Assembly: GCA_028283625.1 (NCBI GenBank)
Contig: JAPWKG010000024.1
Coordinates: 1 to 64,000 of the forward strand
From: Acidobacteriaceae bacterium
Lineage (GTDB): Bacteria > Acidobacteriota > Terriglobia > Terriglobales > Acidobacteriaceae
DNA: 64,000 bases
Direction of reading: 5' to 3'
The position numbers were made by a program, and so were the translations under genes. Positions 50,824 to 59,108 of this stretch are shown piece by piece (within the stretch, counting starts at the first letter, position 1; each line of letters opens with the position of its first letter). A model generated the notes under the pieces. That model was not told the origin of the DNA. It did no database searches and saw only the letters and a program-made list of their open reading frames with translations.

Positions 50824-51849
50824 ATGCCCACGCGTGTACGTTCCTTTTCAAAGATCAATCTTGGCCTGCGTGTAGGGCCACCGCAGCCCGGTACCGGGTT
50901 CCATGCTCTGACCACCTGCTACCAGACTCTGGAAGCGCATGATTTTCTGACCGTTACGGCTCGCCGCGCGGAGAAAAACCATATCACCCTGACGGCTGAC
51001 CACCCCGGCGTGCCGCGCACCGAGACCGGCGACGCGGAGAAGAACACCGCTTACCGGATGGTGGAGGGCGCGCTCCAGCTCCTGGGAGTCGGGGCCGAAG
51101 TCGAGATTGCGCTGGAGAAGCGGATGCCGGTTCAGGGAGGACTTGGCGCTGGGTCGGCAAATGCCGCCGCTGCGCTGATTGCTCTGGAACATGAGCTGGG
51201 TGAGCGACTTAGCTGGAATCAGCGGCTAGCACTGGGCGCGGAGATCGGCTCCGACGTTCCGCTGTTTCTCGTGGGAGGCACCTCGCTGGGCCTGAACCGC
51301 GGCGAAGAGGTGTACCCGTTGCCCGATCTGCCGGAGACGGCCTGTGTGCTGGCGATCCCGTCGGTAGGCGTATCGACGGCGCAGGCGTTTCGCGATCTGG
51401 ACGAGCGTATGGCCGCAGAGGCCGCAAAACCCTTGACGAAAAATCCACCTGTGGATAAACTAAAGGAGTTGAGCCATGCTCTGGCCGGCGCTCTTGCGTG
51501 CCCGGCCCTAGTGGAGTCTGGCCTCTCCGGTATCGGTCGCAATGCGGCTGATCTGGCTGAGAACCCTCTTCTCACGCTAGTCCGCACCGGGATCGAGAAC
51601 GATTTTGAAGAAGTAGCGTTCTCTCAGCATCCCTCCCTGCGTTCCATCAAGCGTGATCTTTTGGGAAGCGGTTCGGAAGCGGCGATCTTCGCCGGTCTTT
51701 CTGGATCGGGCTCGGCGTTGTTTGGCCTGTATGCCAATCAAGCCGCAGCTCTCCAGGCTCAACAACGTGTGCAGGCAAACGGTACACGGGCTCTCGTCAC
51801 GAAGACGCTTGCTCGCACCGCATACTGGCATACGATGTTCGCAGAGTAG
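50824..51849 (+). CDS. ispE: 4-diphosphocytidyl-2-C-methyl-D-erythritol kinase
   Basis: GHMP kinase that phosphorylates CDP-methylerythritol in the non-mevalonate isoprenoid pathway. The N-terminal KINLGLRVG, the ATP-binding glycine loop PVQGGLGAGSANAAAAL and the C-terminal FAGLSGSGSALFGLY are the three GHMP motifs. Length of 341 is longer than the 283 residues of the E. coli enzyme, due to inserts near residues 60-75 and 195-215. It lies upstream of tRNA-Gln and the prs-rplY-pth group, an order often seen in Acidobacteria by my recollection. Confidence 0.95.
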   Translation: MPTRVRSFSKINLGLRVGPPQPGTGFHALTTCYQTLEAHDFLTVTARRAEKNHITLTADHPGVPRTETGDAEKNTAYRMVEGALQLLGVGAEVEIALEKRMPVQGGLGAGSANAAAALIALEHELGERLSWNQRLALGAEIGSDVPLFLVGGTSLGLNRGEEVYPLPDLPETACVLAIPSVGVSTAQAFRDLDERMAAEAAKPLTKNPPVDKLKELSHALAGALACPALVESGLSGIGRNAADLAENPLLTLVRTGIENDFEEVAFSQHPSLRSIKRDLLGSGSEAAIFAGLSGSGSALFGLYANQAAALQAQQRVQANGTRALVTKTLARTAYWHTMFAE

Positions 51850-51883
51850 TGTTTCCGCCGCGCAACGGTCTGGCGGAAAGTAC

Positions 51884-51957
51884 TGGGCGATCGACTAACG
51901 GTAGGTCAAGTGCCTTTGACGCACTCAGTCCAGGTTCGAATCCTGGTCGCCCAACCA
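51884..51957 (+). tRNA. tRNA-Gln, anticodon TTG
   Basis: Acceptor arms TGGGCGA and TCGCCCA pair, then discriminator A and an encoded CCA. The D arm GAC...GTC, anticodon stem AGTGC/GCACT and loop CTTTGAC give anticodon TTG (codon CAA). T arm CCAGG-TTCGAAT-CCTGG is perfect. 35 bases after the ispE stop. Confidence 0.96.
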
Positions 51958-52232
51958 CAGAGTCGTTCGCCATGCCCACCTCCCCGGGCGCTGTGAGCAA
52001 GTGGTACTTGGAGCTTTTGCAGTTTGGGTGCAGGTGACCAACCGTTACCGGCCCGCGTAGTAAAGAAGTTTCGGTCATGAGAGCAGTGAAATGCGCCAGC
52101 TCTTTTTGCCGCGAAGAAACCGGGTTTTCCATAGTTTGAAGAGGGTGAAAAACAGCACCCCGTGAAGCGATGAGTAAGACGAGCAGTACCGAACCAATCA
52201 CGCAGGTCAACCAGCCTGGAGGATGTTCAACG

Positions 52233-53339
52233 ATGAGTAAGCAAGACTCGACTGTGGTTTCTTCCCCAAGTTCCAGTAATGGCGCCAGCCCGGCTCAGGC
52301 CGAAGGCGACGCCGCGAAGTCGACGGCGGCTGATCTTTCAGCCGCCGCTTCTTCGAGCACCAAAGCCGCACCGGCAAAAAAGCCGTCGCGGTTGAGCGAA
52401 GATCGCCGTTTCAAGATCTTCTCCGGTTCCGCAAACGTTGCGCTGGCCGAAGAGGTCTGTGAGTTTCTCGGCGTACCGCTCGGGCAAGTGCGCCTGCAGC
52501 AGTTCTCTGATGGCGAGACGCACTTCCAGCTCCTTGAAAACGTGCGCGGTGTGGATGTGTTTCTCGTCCAGCCCACCAGCTTTCCGGTCGACAAGCATCT
52601 CGTTGAGTTGCTGATTATGATCGACGCGCTGCGGCGCGCCTCGGCCGGACGCATTACGGTGGTTGTGCCGTACTACGGCTACGCCCGTCAGGACCGCAAG
52701 GATCGCCCCCGCGTGGCGATTACCTCGAAGCTCGTTGCCGATCTGCTGGTGACCGCAGGCGCCAATCGCGCCCTCTTCGTGGATCTTCACGCTGCCCAGA
52801 TTCAGGGCTTCTTTAATATTCCCGTCGACCATCTGTTTGCTTCTCCTGTGCTGGTCGGCTACTTCCGTGATCTGAATCTGCCGAACCTGACGGTGGTGAG
52901 CCCGGACGCCGGTGGTGTCGAGCGTGCACGCTTCTTTGCCAAGAAGCTTGAGGTGCCGCTGGCCATCGTCGATAAGCGGCGTACCGACATCAACGTGACG
53001 GAAGTGATGAACGTGATCGGTGACGTGAAGGGCCGGACCTGCCTGATCCTCGACGATATCGTCGATACGGCGGGCACGCTGGTGAAGACGGCCGAAGCGT
53101 TGCTCGACCAGGGTGCAAGCGAGGTGTACGCCTGCGCTTCGCACGCGGTACTTTCTGGCCCGGCGGTGGAGCGCATCAAGAACAGCCGCCTGAAGGAGCT
53201 CGTGGTTTCCAACACGATTCCCCTGACGGAAGCCGCGCAGGCAGTATCCAAGATTAAGGTGCTTTCCGTTGCTGGCCTGCTGGGCCGCGCGATTGAAAGC
53301 ATCCACATGGAGACGTCGGTTTCGACGCTCTTCAGCTAG
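52233..53339 (+). CDS. prs: Ribose-phosphate pyrophosphokinase
   Basis: Makes PRPP from ribose-5-phosphate and ATP for nucleotide, His and Trp synthesis. The catalytic body is standard: FKIFSGSANVALAEEV, FSDGETHFQLLENVRG, VVPYYGYARQDRKDRPR (flexible loop region), VVSPDAGGVERARFFAK, and the PRPP loop LILDDIVDTAGTL. Residues 1-55 are a Ser/Ala/Lys-rich low-complexity extension absent from most homologues. Two in-frame starts exist with the same context CGATGAGTAAG, at 52170 and 52233; the second has GGAGG ten bases before it and is preferred. The 275 bases between tRNA-Gln and this start show nothing else I can identify. Confidence 0.95.
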   Translation: MSKQDSTVVSSPSSSNGASPAQAEGDAAKSTAADLSAAASSSTKAAPAKKPSRLSEDRRFKIFSGSANVALAEEVCEFLGVPLGQVRLQQFSDGETHFQLLENVRGVDVFLVQPTSFPVDKHLVELLIMIDALRRASAGRITVVVPYYGYARQDRKDRPRVAITSKLVADLLVTAGANRALFVDLHAAQIQGFFNIPVDHLFASPVLVGYFRDLNLPNLTVVSPDAGGVERARFFAKKLEVPLAIVDKRRTDINVTEVMNVIGDVKGRTCLILDDIVDTAGTLVKTAEALLDQGASEVYACASHAVLSGPAVERIKNSRLKELVVSNTIPLTEAAQAVSKIKVLSVAGLLGRAIESIHMETSVSTLFS

Positions 53340-53346
53340 TAAGGAT

Positions 53347-53363
53347 TTCCGGCTTCGGCCGGA
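53347..53363 (+). terminator. Short hairpin between prs and rplY
   Basis: TTCCGGC-TTCG-GCCGGAA, a perfect seven-base stem with a stable tetraloop, eight bases after the prs stop. No T-run follows, so it is more likely an mRNA stabilising or partial termination element. Confidence 0.4.
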
Positions 53364-53451
53364 AGAGTTGTACCAAATCATGAAGCGGTGAAAGCCGCAA
53401 ACGGAGTCGGCAGGGTGAAGTTGCCCTGCTCGCGCCCGAAAGGAAAGCATC

Positions 53452-54105
53452 ATGTCGAAGTCCAATACCCCGACGTCCGTAGTCGCCACCCCGCGCACGG
53501 GCACGTTCAACAAGAATCACGCACGTCGCGTGCGCAAGTCCGGCCTGATCCCCGCTGTTGTTTACGGTGCAGGTCAGCCTTCGGTTGCGGTTACGGTTGA
53601 TCCCAAGATCATCGTGCGTATTCTGCACTCGGAAGCCGGCCATAACTCGATCTTCGATCTGGAGATCGAAGGCGGCGAGTCGGGCAAGGCGATGATCGTT
53701 GATTGGCAGAACGAGCCGGTCAAGGGCACGCTGCTGCACATCGACCTCAAGCGCATCGCACTGGGCGCGAAGATGAAGGTTTCGGTTCCGGTTCACCTCG
53801 TCGGTACCTCGACCGGTGTGAAGAACCAGGGTGGCGTGCTGAGCCAGATCCTGCACGAAGTTGAGATCGAGTGCTTGCCGACCGATATCCCGTCGCACAT
53901 CGATGTCGACATCACCGAGCTTGAGATCAACGGTGCAATCCACATCTCCGACCTGCCGCACACGGACAAGTACAAGTTCCTGACCGCGGACGAGAACCAG
54001 CTGGTGGCACACGTGACGGCTCCGAAGGCCGACGCAGAAGCTGATGCTGCTGCTTCGAGTGAGCCGGAAGTTGCCAAGAAGGGCAAGAAGGAAGAAGCGA
54101 AGTAA
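53452..54105 (+). CDS. rplY: 50S ribosomal protein L25 / general stress protein Ctc
   Basis: 5S rRNA-binding large-subunit protein of the long Ctc form (217 residues). The N-terminal L25 domain (about 10-100; KNHARRVRKSGLIPAVVYGAG) and the C-terminal TL5 beta domain (about 105-200; PVHLVGTSTGVKNQGGVLSQ, LPTDIPSHIDVDITEL) are complete. A Glu/Ala/Lys tail ends the protein. GAAAGGAAAG precedes the ATG. It is between prs and pth, the usual order for this gene. Confidence 0.96.
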   Translation: MSKSNTPTSVVATPRTGTFNKNHARRVRKSGLIPAVVYGAGQPSVAVTVDPKIIVRILHSEAGHNSIFDLEIEGGESGKAMIVDWQNEPVKGTLLHIDLKRIALGAKMKVSVPVHLVGTSTGVKNQGGVLSQILHEVEIECLPTDIPSHIDVDITELEINGAIHISDLPHTDKYKFLTADENQLVAHVTAPKADAEADAAASSEPEVAKKGKKEEAK

Positions 54106-54179
54106 GCAGGACTCTGAGCGAGGGAGAGCTTGCCGCCCGATCGGTGCGGCAGCTCTCCGAAGCTCCTCCGCCGCACTGT

Positions 54180-54764
54180 ATGAAGCTGATCGTAGGCCTC
54201 GGCAATCCCGGAATGGAGTACCTGCTGACGCCGCACAATGCAGGTTTTATGGCGATCGACCGGATCGCGGAGCAGTGTGGTGTAACGGTTCAAAACCGTC
54301 GTGGCAAGGCGACGACGGGCCGAGCGAGGCTGGGGGGCGAAGAGGTCCTGCTGGCCAAGCCGGAAACCTTTATGAATCTCAGCGGCCTTTCGGCTGCGGC
54401 GCTTCTAAAGGAGTTACAGCTTGAAGTGAGCGACATGATTGTCCTCTACGACGAGTTGGCGTTTCCGCTGGGTACGTTGCGTTTGGCGCAGCGTGGCTCG
54501 GCAAACGGGCACAACGGGGTCAAATCGATCACCAGTGTGCTCGGCACGGAAGAGTGGATGCGTGTTCGCATCGGTGTTGGGAAGACGACTCCCGACGGTC
54601 AGCCGGTCAAGGCTGGAGGCAGCAATTACCTGCTGGCCCCGATGAGAAATGCAGAGCTCGACGTGATAGATCAGGTACTCGACGGTGCGGTGAAGGCCGT
54701 CGAAGCGTGGCTCGCCAAAGGATCGGCGGCTGCCATGAATGAGTTCAACCGGAAGAGCGAGTAG
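54180..54764 (+). CDS. pth: Peptidyl-tRNA hydrolase
   Basis: Releases peptides from prematurely dissociated peptidyl-tRNA. The 194-residue enzyme has KLIVGLGNPGMEYLLTPHNAGF with the catalytic histidine, KPETFMNLSG with the substrate-binding Asn, and LYDELAFPLGTLRL with the catalytic Asp, then GSANGHNGVKSI. Start at 54180 begins directly with the conserved KLIVGLGNPG. It lies 74 bases after rplY and is probably cotranscribed with it. Confidence 0.97.
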   Translation: MKLIVGLGNPGMEYLLTPHNAGFMAIDRIAEQCGVTVQNRRGKATTGRARLGGEEVLLAKPETFMNLSGLSAAALLKELQLEVSDMIVLYDELAFPLGTLRLAQRGSANGHNGVKSITSVLGTEEWMRVRIGVGKTTPDGQPVKAGGSNYLLAPMRNAELDVIDQVLDGAVKAVEAWLAKGSAAAMNEFNRKSE

Positions 54765-54848
54765 GTTTCGCTGCTTCCCCAAACAGCCAGACTGACACGG
54801 CAGCTGTAACGCCGTGCAGTGCGGGTAGAACCCGCAGAAAGAAACACC

Positions 54849-55259
54849 ATGAATCGCAGCTACGAAATCATGTTCATCGTTCGGCCCGATGTTGACGAGG
54901 CTGAACTCGACAAGATCGTCGAGACGTTCTCCGGCCACGTCACCACCGGTGGTGGTGAGGTCAAGCAGGTGGAGAAGATGGGCCGCCGCCGTCTCGCGTA
55001 CACCGTGAAGAAGTTCAACGATGGCATCTACATTTTGCTGATCGTTGAAGCTCCTGCTTCGCTGATCTCCGAGATCGAGCGTCGCCTGCGCGTTTCTGAA
55101 CAGGTCCTCAAGTTCATCACCGTCCGCATGGACGAGGAGAACAAGCGTGTGGCCAAGATCCAGAAGCAGCGTGCATCGCGCGTGAAGCGCTCGGCTCTGC
55201 CTGAGAACGCTGAAGCGCCGGCCGCAGTTGCCGCTGAGCCGGAAACCGCAAACGCCTAA
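54849..55259 (+). CDS. rpsF: 30S ribosomal protein S6
   Basis: Platform protein that binds 16S rRNA with S18. The core MNRSYEIMFIVRPDVDEAELDKIVE...MGRRRLAYTVKKFNDGIYILL is canonical. A C-terminal tail of about 35 residues (Ala/Glu/Pro rich) extends past the usual end. The ATG at 54849 begins at the family start. The gene order rpsF-rpsR-rplI is standard, but the ssb gene often found between rpsF and rpsR is absent here. Confidence 0.97.
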   Translation: MNRSYEIMFIVRPDVDEAELDKIVETFSGHVTTGGGEVKQVEKMGRRRLAYTVKKFNDGIYILLIVEAPASLISEIERRLRVSEQVLKFITVRMDEENKRVAKIQKQRASRVKRSALPENAEAPAAVAAEPETANA

Positions 55260-55330
55260 GCCCTTACGGCATTCGTTTACACGGAACGATCCAACATTGA
55301 GGGCCTTTGAAGGCCCAGAAGGAATTGAAC

Positions 55331-55687
55331 ATGGCTGACGAAATCACCACTCCGCAAGCTTCCGCTCCTGCCGCTGCTCCTGCAGCCGCTACTCCTGCAA
55401 CGGGTTCCCCGCGTCCTGCGGGCGCTCGTCCTCCCCGCTCGGCTGGCGCCGGCGGCCCTGGCGGCCGTAAGTTCTTCCGCCGCAAGAAGGTTTGCAAGTT
55501 CACGGTGGAGAAGATCGACTCGATCTCGTACCGCGATGTGCGCCTGCTGCAGCAGTTCGTTTCGGACCGCGGCAAGATCATCCCGCGCCGTCTGACGGGT
55601 ACCTCCGCTCCGTTCCAACGCAAGCTGACGAAGGCCATCAAGCAGGCCCGCGCCATCGCTCTGCTGCCCTACGCCGCGAAGTACTAA
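55331..55687 (+). CDS. rpsR: 30S ribosomal protein S18
   Basis: S6 partner in the platform. The conserved part (residues 47-118; [36 protein letters not shown] in two pieces, [32 protein letters not shown]) is complete. It is preceded by about 45 residues rich in Ala, Pro and Gly that are not part of the usual protein. ATG at 55331 follows GAAGGAATT. Such extensions occur in several acidobacterial S18s as I recall, but this is not checked. Confidence 0.96.
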   Translation: MADEITTPQASAPAAAPAAATPATGSPRPAGARPPRSAGAGGPGGRKFFRRKKVCKFTVEKIDSISYRDVRLLQQFVSDRGKIIPRRLTGTSAPFQRKLTKAIKQARAIALLPYAAKY

Positions 55688-55732
55688 GCACGTGCCGCGC
55701 GTACGCGGCCAAAAAGGATCTGGAGAATCATC

Positions 55733-56266
55733 ATGGAAGTCATTCTGAAGGAAGACGTACAGAAGCTGGGTCACCGCGGCGACGTAGTGACGGTTAAGTC
55801 CGGCTACGCGCGCAACTACCTGTTGCCCACCAAGCTCGCGATCGAAGCGACCGCGAACAACAAGGCTGTCATCGAGCAGATGAAGGCCTCTGCGCTGCGC
55901 AAGTCGGCGTCGGAAAAGTCCGGTGCGGAAGAGCTTGGCAACAAGCTGAACGAAGCGGTTGTTACCTTTGAGCGTAAGGCCGGTACCGCTGGCCAGCTCT
56001 TCGGTTCGGTCACCTCGGTCGATATCGCGAAGGCTCTGGAAGAGCAGGGCATCAACGTGGATCGCCGCAAGATTCACCTCGACGAGCCGCTGAAGACCGT
56101 AGGCGAGTTCCACGTGCCGATCAAGCTGCACCGCGAGGTGACCGCTCATCTGCAGGTGAACATCAAGTCCGATGCTCCGGAAGTCGATCCGACCGCCGAG
56201 CAGCCTGAGGACGAGACCGCGTTCAAGTCCACCTACGAAGGTGAAGTCGACTTCCAGCGCGAGTAG
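55733..56266 (+). CDS. rplI: 50S ribosomal protein L9
   Basis: Large-subunit stalk-base protein. The N-terminal domain starts MEVILKEDVQKLGHRGDVVTVKSGYARNYLLPTKLA, followed by the long central helix and the C-terminal RNA-binding domain (FGSVTSVDIAKALEEQGI, RKIHLDEPLKTVGEF). 177 residues, with an extra acidic tail of about 25 residues. Last gene of the rpsF operon, ended by a clear terminator. Confidence 0.97.
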   Translation: MEVILKEDVQKLGHRGDVVTVKSGYARNYLLPTKLAIEATANNKAVIEQMKASALRKSASEKSGAEELGNKLNEAVVTFERKAGTAGQLFGSVTSVDIAKALEEQGINVDRRKIHLDEPLKTVGEFHVPIKLHREVTAHLQVNIKSDAPEVDPTAEQPEDETAFKSTYEGEVDFQRE

Positions 56267-56289
56267 TTCACACGCGGTGTGTTGTTTGG

Positions 56290-56325
56290 AAATGGCGCTG
56301 CCCCTTGCCGGGGCAGCGCCATTTT
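56290..56325 (+). terminator. Terminator of the rpsF-rpsR-rplI operon
   Basis: AAATGGCGCTGCCCC and GGGGCAGCGCCATTT pair perfectly around TTGCC, then T. It lies 24 bases after the rplI stop. Confidence 0.88.
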
Positions 56326-56407
56326 CCGTTCCGGCGTGCGCGGACGCCCGCTGCGAATGAGAGTGTGGAGTGTTCTGGATCGCGGGGAGGTCTACACTAC
56401 CAGTGTT

Positions 56408-57331
56408 ATGGCTTCTGTACACGAACTGAACGCGACCTACGCTATTCCTGGCATTCTGGCCTTTGACGAGCCCGTAGAGGGCTTTCCTCGCGCTGTAGTT
56501 ACCTCGCCTGCCTGCACGGCGGAGCTGTACCTGCACGGCGCCCACCTGGCGGAGTGGAAGCCGGCGCACGCGGCTGACCCGGCACTCTATCTTTCTCCCA
56601 AGACGATCTTTCAGCAGGGCAAGGCGATTCGCGGCGGTGTGCCGGTGATCTTCCCCTGGTTTGGCCCGCGCACCCCTGAGGTGACCGGAGCGACGACTGA
56701 AGGCGGGCAGCATGGCTTTGCGCGCAACACCCCCTGGGAGCTTTCCTTTGCCGCCGTGGCCGGTGAGGACGTGCATCTGGTGCTGACGTTGGGCGCCAGC
56801 GAGCAGACGCGGGCTCTGGGGTTTGATCAATTCCGTGTCTCGCTGGAGTTCCGTCTGGGCCGTGAGCTGACGATTCGTATGACGGTGGCAAACGAGGGTG
56901 AGCAGCCACTGGTCTTCGAAGAAGCGCTGCACACCTATCTGCGCGTGGGCGATCCTGAGAAGGTCCATATCCACGGCCTGGGCAAGACTGAGTTCATCGA
57001 CAAGGTAGACGGCTTCCAGCGCAAGACGCAGGCAGAAGACGTGCTGACGCTTCATGGTGAAACCGACCGCCCGTACCTGAACACTGCGGCGACGGTGACG
57101 GTAGAAGACCCGGAGCTTCTGCGCCGTATCGTTGTGCGCAAGGCGGGTTCGCAGACGACCGTGGTGTGGAACCCGTGGGCGGAGCTGACGGCTGGGCTCA
57201 AGGACATGCCGGCCGATGGCTGGAAGCACTTTGTCTGTGTCGAGTCGGCGAACGCTTCGGAGAATCGTGTCTCGCTGGCTGGCCGTTCGGCGCACATTCT
57301 GGAAACGCACATCCTGGTGGAGAGCCTCTAG
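56408..57331 (+). CDS. D-hexose-6-phosphate mutarotase (YeaD-like aldose epimerase)
   Basis: Interconverts anomers of glucose-6-phosphate. The 307-residue protein is of the galactose mutarotase fold. Conserved points are YLHGAHLAEWKP, IRGGVPVIFPWFGPR, QHGFARNTPWEL with the catalytic histidine region, FEEALHTYLRVGD with the second histidine, and a late VVWNPWAELTAGLKDM. The ATG at 56408 is 18 codons from conserved sequence. The frame opens 43 codons earlier without support. The stop overlaps the maf start by one base (TAGTG), so the pair is translationally coupled. Confidence 0.92.
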   Translation: MASVHELNATYAIPGILAFDEPVEGFPRAVVTSPACTAELYLHGAHLAEWKPAHAADPALYLSPKTIFQQGKAIRGGVPVIFPWFGPRTPEVTGATTEGGQHGFARNTPWELSFAAVAGEDVHLVLTLGASEQTRALGFDQFRVSLEFRLGRELTIRMTVANEGEQPLVFEEALHTYLRVGDPEKVHIHGLGKTEFIDKVDGFQRKTQAEDVLTLHGETDRPYLNTAATVTVEDPELLRRIVVRKAGSQTTVVWNPWAELTAGLKDMPADGWKHFVCVESANASENRVSLAGRSAHILETHILVESL

Positions 57332-57894
57332 TGGCGGGGTCTCTGGTGCTTGCTTCGCAGTCTCCCCGACGCAAAGAGCTGCTGGCGCAGGCGGGCTTTG
57401 TCTTTACCGTCCATGCGGCGGATCTTGACGAGTCGCGCCATGCGGGCGAAGCACCGGAGGCCTACGTGCAACGGCTTGCGCTGGAGAAGGCGCAGGCTGT
57501 ACTGGCGCTGTATCCGGAGGCGACCGTGCTGGGTGCGGATACAACCGTGGTGCTGGACGGAGAGACGCTGGGCAAGCCGCAGGATGCGGAGGAGGCGCGC
57601 GCGATGCTGCGCTCGCTTGCCGGCCGCGCACACGAGGTACATACCGGGCTGGCTGTTGTGCGGCGTACAGCAGTGCAGCCGGAGCGCGTGCACCTTGAGA
57701 CGACGCGCGTGATCTTTGATGCGATCACGCCGGAGGATCTTGAGGCTTATGTCGCCAGCGGCGATCCGCTGGACAAGGCCGGAGCTTACGGCATCCAGGG
57801 GTTTGCCGCGCGCTGGATTCCTCGTATCGAGGGTGATTACTTCAACGTTGTGGGATTACCGCTGGCGGCAACGGTGCGCATGTTGCGCGATTGA
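57331..57894 (+). CDS. maf: Maf-family nucleoside triphosphate pyrophosphatase
   Basis: House-cleaning pyrophosphatase that hydrolyses non-canonical or excess nucleoside triphosphates (dTTP/UTP class likely). The 187-residue protein starts VAGSLVLASQSPRRKELLAQAGF with the family SPRR motif. It continues with LGADTTVVLDGETLGKP and ends with DKAGAYGIQGFAARWIPRIEGDYFNVVGLPL. The GTG start at 57331 overlaps the stop of the mutarotase gene by one base. The Maf class assignment (YhdE type versus YceF type) is not certain. Confidence 0.93.
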   Translation: MAGSLVLASQSPRRKELLAQAGFVFTVHAADLDESRHAGEAPEAYVQRLALEKAQAVLALYPEATVLGADTTVVLDGETLGKPQDAEEARAMLRSLAGRAHEVHTGLAVVRRTAVQPERVHLETTRVIFDAITPEDLEAYVASGDPLDKAGAYGIQGFAARWIPRIEGDYFNVVGLPLAATVRMLRD

Positions 57895-57943
57895 GGCGCT
57901 GGGTTCCTTTGTCCGCATTTCACCTGCGATAATCAAACGTATT

Positions 57944-58921
57944 GTGTTGACCGTATCGCGTCTCTCTGCTCTGTTGCTCGTTTTTTCGCTGGTCCGGTTC
58001 GGCTGTCATGCGCAGACGCCGGCTACCGCTGCGGGCAAATCCGTTTCTCCGGCAACCGCGTTTCGGATTGAAAGCCTGATCCGTCGCAAGGCACCGGATA
58101 TGCCGCCTGCATCGACGATCAACATCGGTACGTTGCAGCCTTCCACGATGCCTGGCTTCAGCAAGGTGGAAATTACCGTCTCCAACGACGGTCATACCTC
58201 GCGCCCGATCCAGTTTCTGCTCTCAGATGACGGCAAAACGCTGGAGCAGGTCAGCACGTATGACATCTCTGCCGATCCCCGCACCTCGATTCCCTACCTC
58301 GGGCGCCCGTCGCGCGGCGGTGCGGCCGATGCTCCTGTGATCATCGTCGGCTTCGACGATCTCGAGTGCCCTTACTGCGCTCGTCTGCATGCGAGCATTT
58401 TCCCGGCGATTCAACAGCGTTACGGAGACAAGGTGCACATTGTGTACCGCGACTACCCGTTAGACATGCACCCATGGGCGATGCGCGCGGCGGTGGATGT
58501 CAACTGCCTGGCCGAGCAATCGCCGGAGGCCTACTGGTCGTCGGTAGATACGATCCATGCGCAGGCATCGAAAATCGGTACGACTCCGGGAGAGGCCAAG
58601 AGCTCGCCGACGCTGGACGTGGCGGACAAGCAACTTGACCAGATCGTGCGCGAGAACGGGGCAAAGCAGAAGGTGGATACCACCAAGCTCGATGCCTGTA
58701 TCGCCAAGCAGGACACGACAGGCGTAGAGGAGAACGTACACCTCGCGCAGTCGCTCAACCTGATGTCGACCCCGTCATTGTTCATCAACGGCGATAAGGT
58801 GGATGGCGCGGTGCCGATCGAGTTCATCTTCTCGGTAATCGACAAGGCGATGCTGGCGCAGGGAGTACAGCCGCCGGCACCGTATGTTCCGCCGGCAGCA
58901 GAAAACGCGAAGAAGAGCTAA
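57944..58921 (+). CDS. Exported DsbA-family thiol oxidoreductase
   Basis: Periplasmic thioredoxin-fold protein of 325 residues. A signal peptide (about 1-24, ending near HAQ) precedes an N-terminal domain (40-125) of unknown name. A DsbA-like domain follows (about 130-300), with the active site ECPYC (C142, C145) and a later STPSLFINGDKV carrying the cis-proline. It resembles BdbD-like and DsbA-type proteins that form disulfides in exported proteins; an isomerase role is possible. The start is a GTG at 57944 just before the signal peptide. The C-terminal Pro/Ala-rich tail (QPPAPYVPPAAENAKK) may anchor or space the domain. No DsbB or VKOR is nearby. Confidence 0.88.
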   Translation: MLTVSRLSALLLVFSLVRFGCHAQTPATAAGKSVSPATAFRIESLIRRKAPDMPPASTINIGTLQPSTMPGFSKVEITVSNDGHTSRPIQFLLSDDGKTLEQVSTYDISADPRTSIPYLGRPSRGGAADAPVIIVGFDDLECPYCARLHASIFPAIQQRYGDKVHIVYRDYPLDMHPWAMRAAVDVNCLAEQSPEAYWSSVDTIHAQASKIGTTPGEAKSSPTLDVADKQLDQIVRENGAKQKVDTTKLDACIAKQDTTGVEENVHLAQSLNLMSTPSLFINGDKVDGAVPIEFIFSVIDKAMLAQGVQPPAPYVPPAAENAKKS

Positions 58922-58952
58922 TCTTCTTTCCTGTTTCTTTCCTTAGAGCTAT

Positions 58953-58974
58953 GGCCCGCTTCGGCGGGCCGTTT
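58953..58974 (+). terminator. Intrinsic terminator after the DsbA-like gene
   Basis: GGCCCGC-TTCG-GCGGGCC followed by GTTTGCTTTG, 32 bases after the stop. Confidence 0.75.
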
Positions 58975-59108
58975 GCTTTGTTGGAGCGCGCCTTTTCTTT
59001 CTTGTACACAAAGATGGGTTCCGTTGCGCAGCCAAACGGTCAACAGAAGGGCCTGCTGCAGAGGTCTACACTGGAAGGGTTGCGCCAATGCGCAACCTGG
59101 AGTGTTTT

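Noticed and set aside
55277..57310. 677-codon open frame on the minus strand across rpsR, rplI and the mutarotase gene
   Set aside because: It is antisense to three certain genes and has the composition expected of a shadow frame in GC-rich DNA. It shows no recognisable domain and no ribosome binding site.
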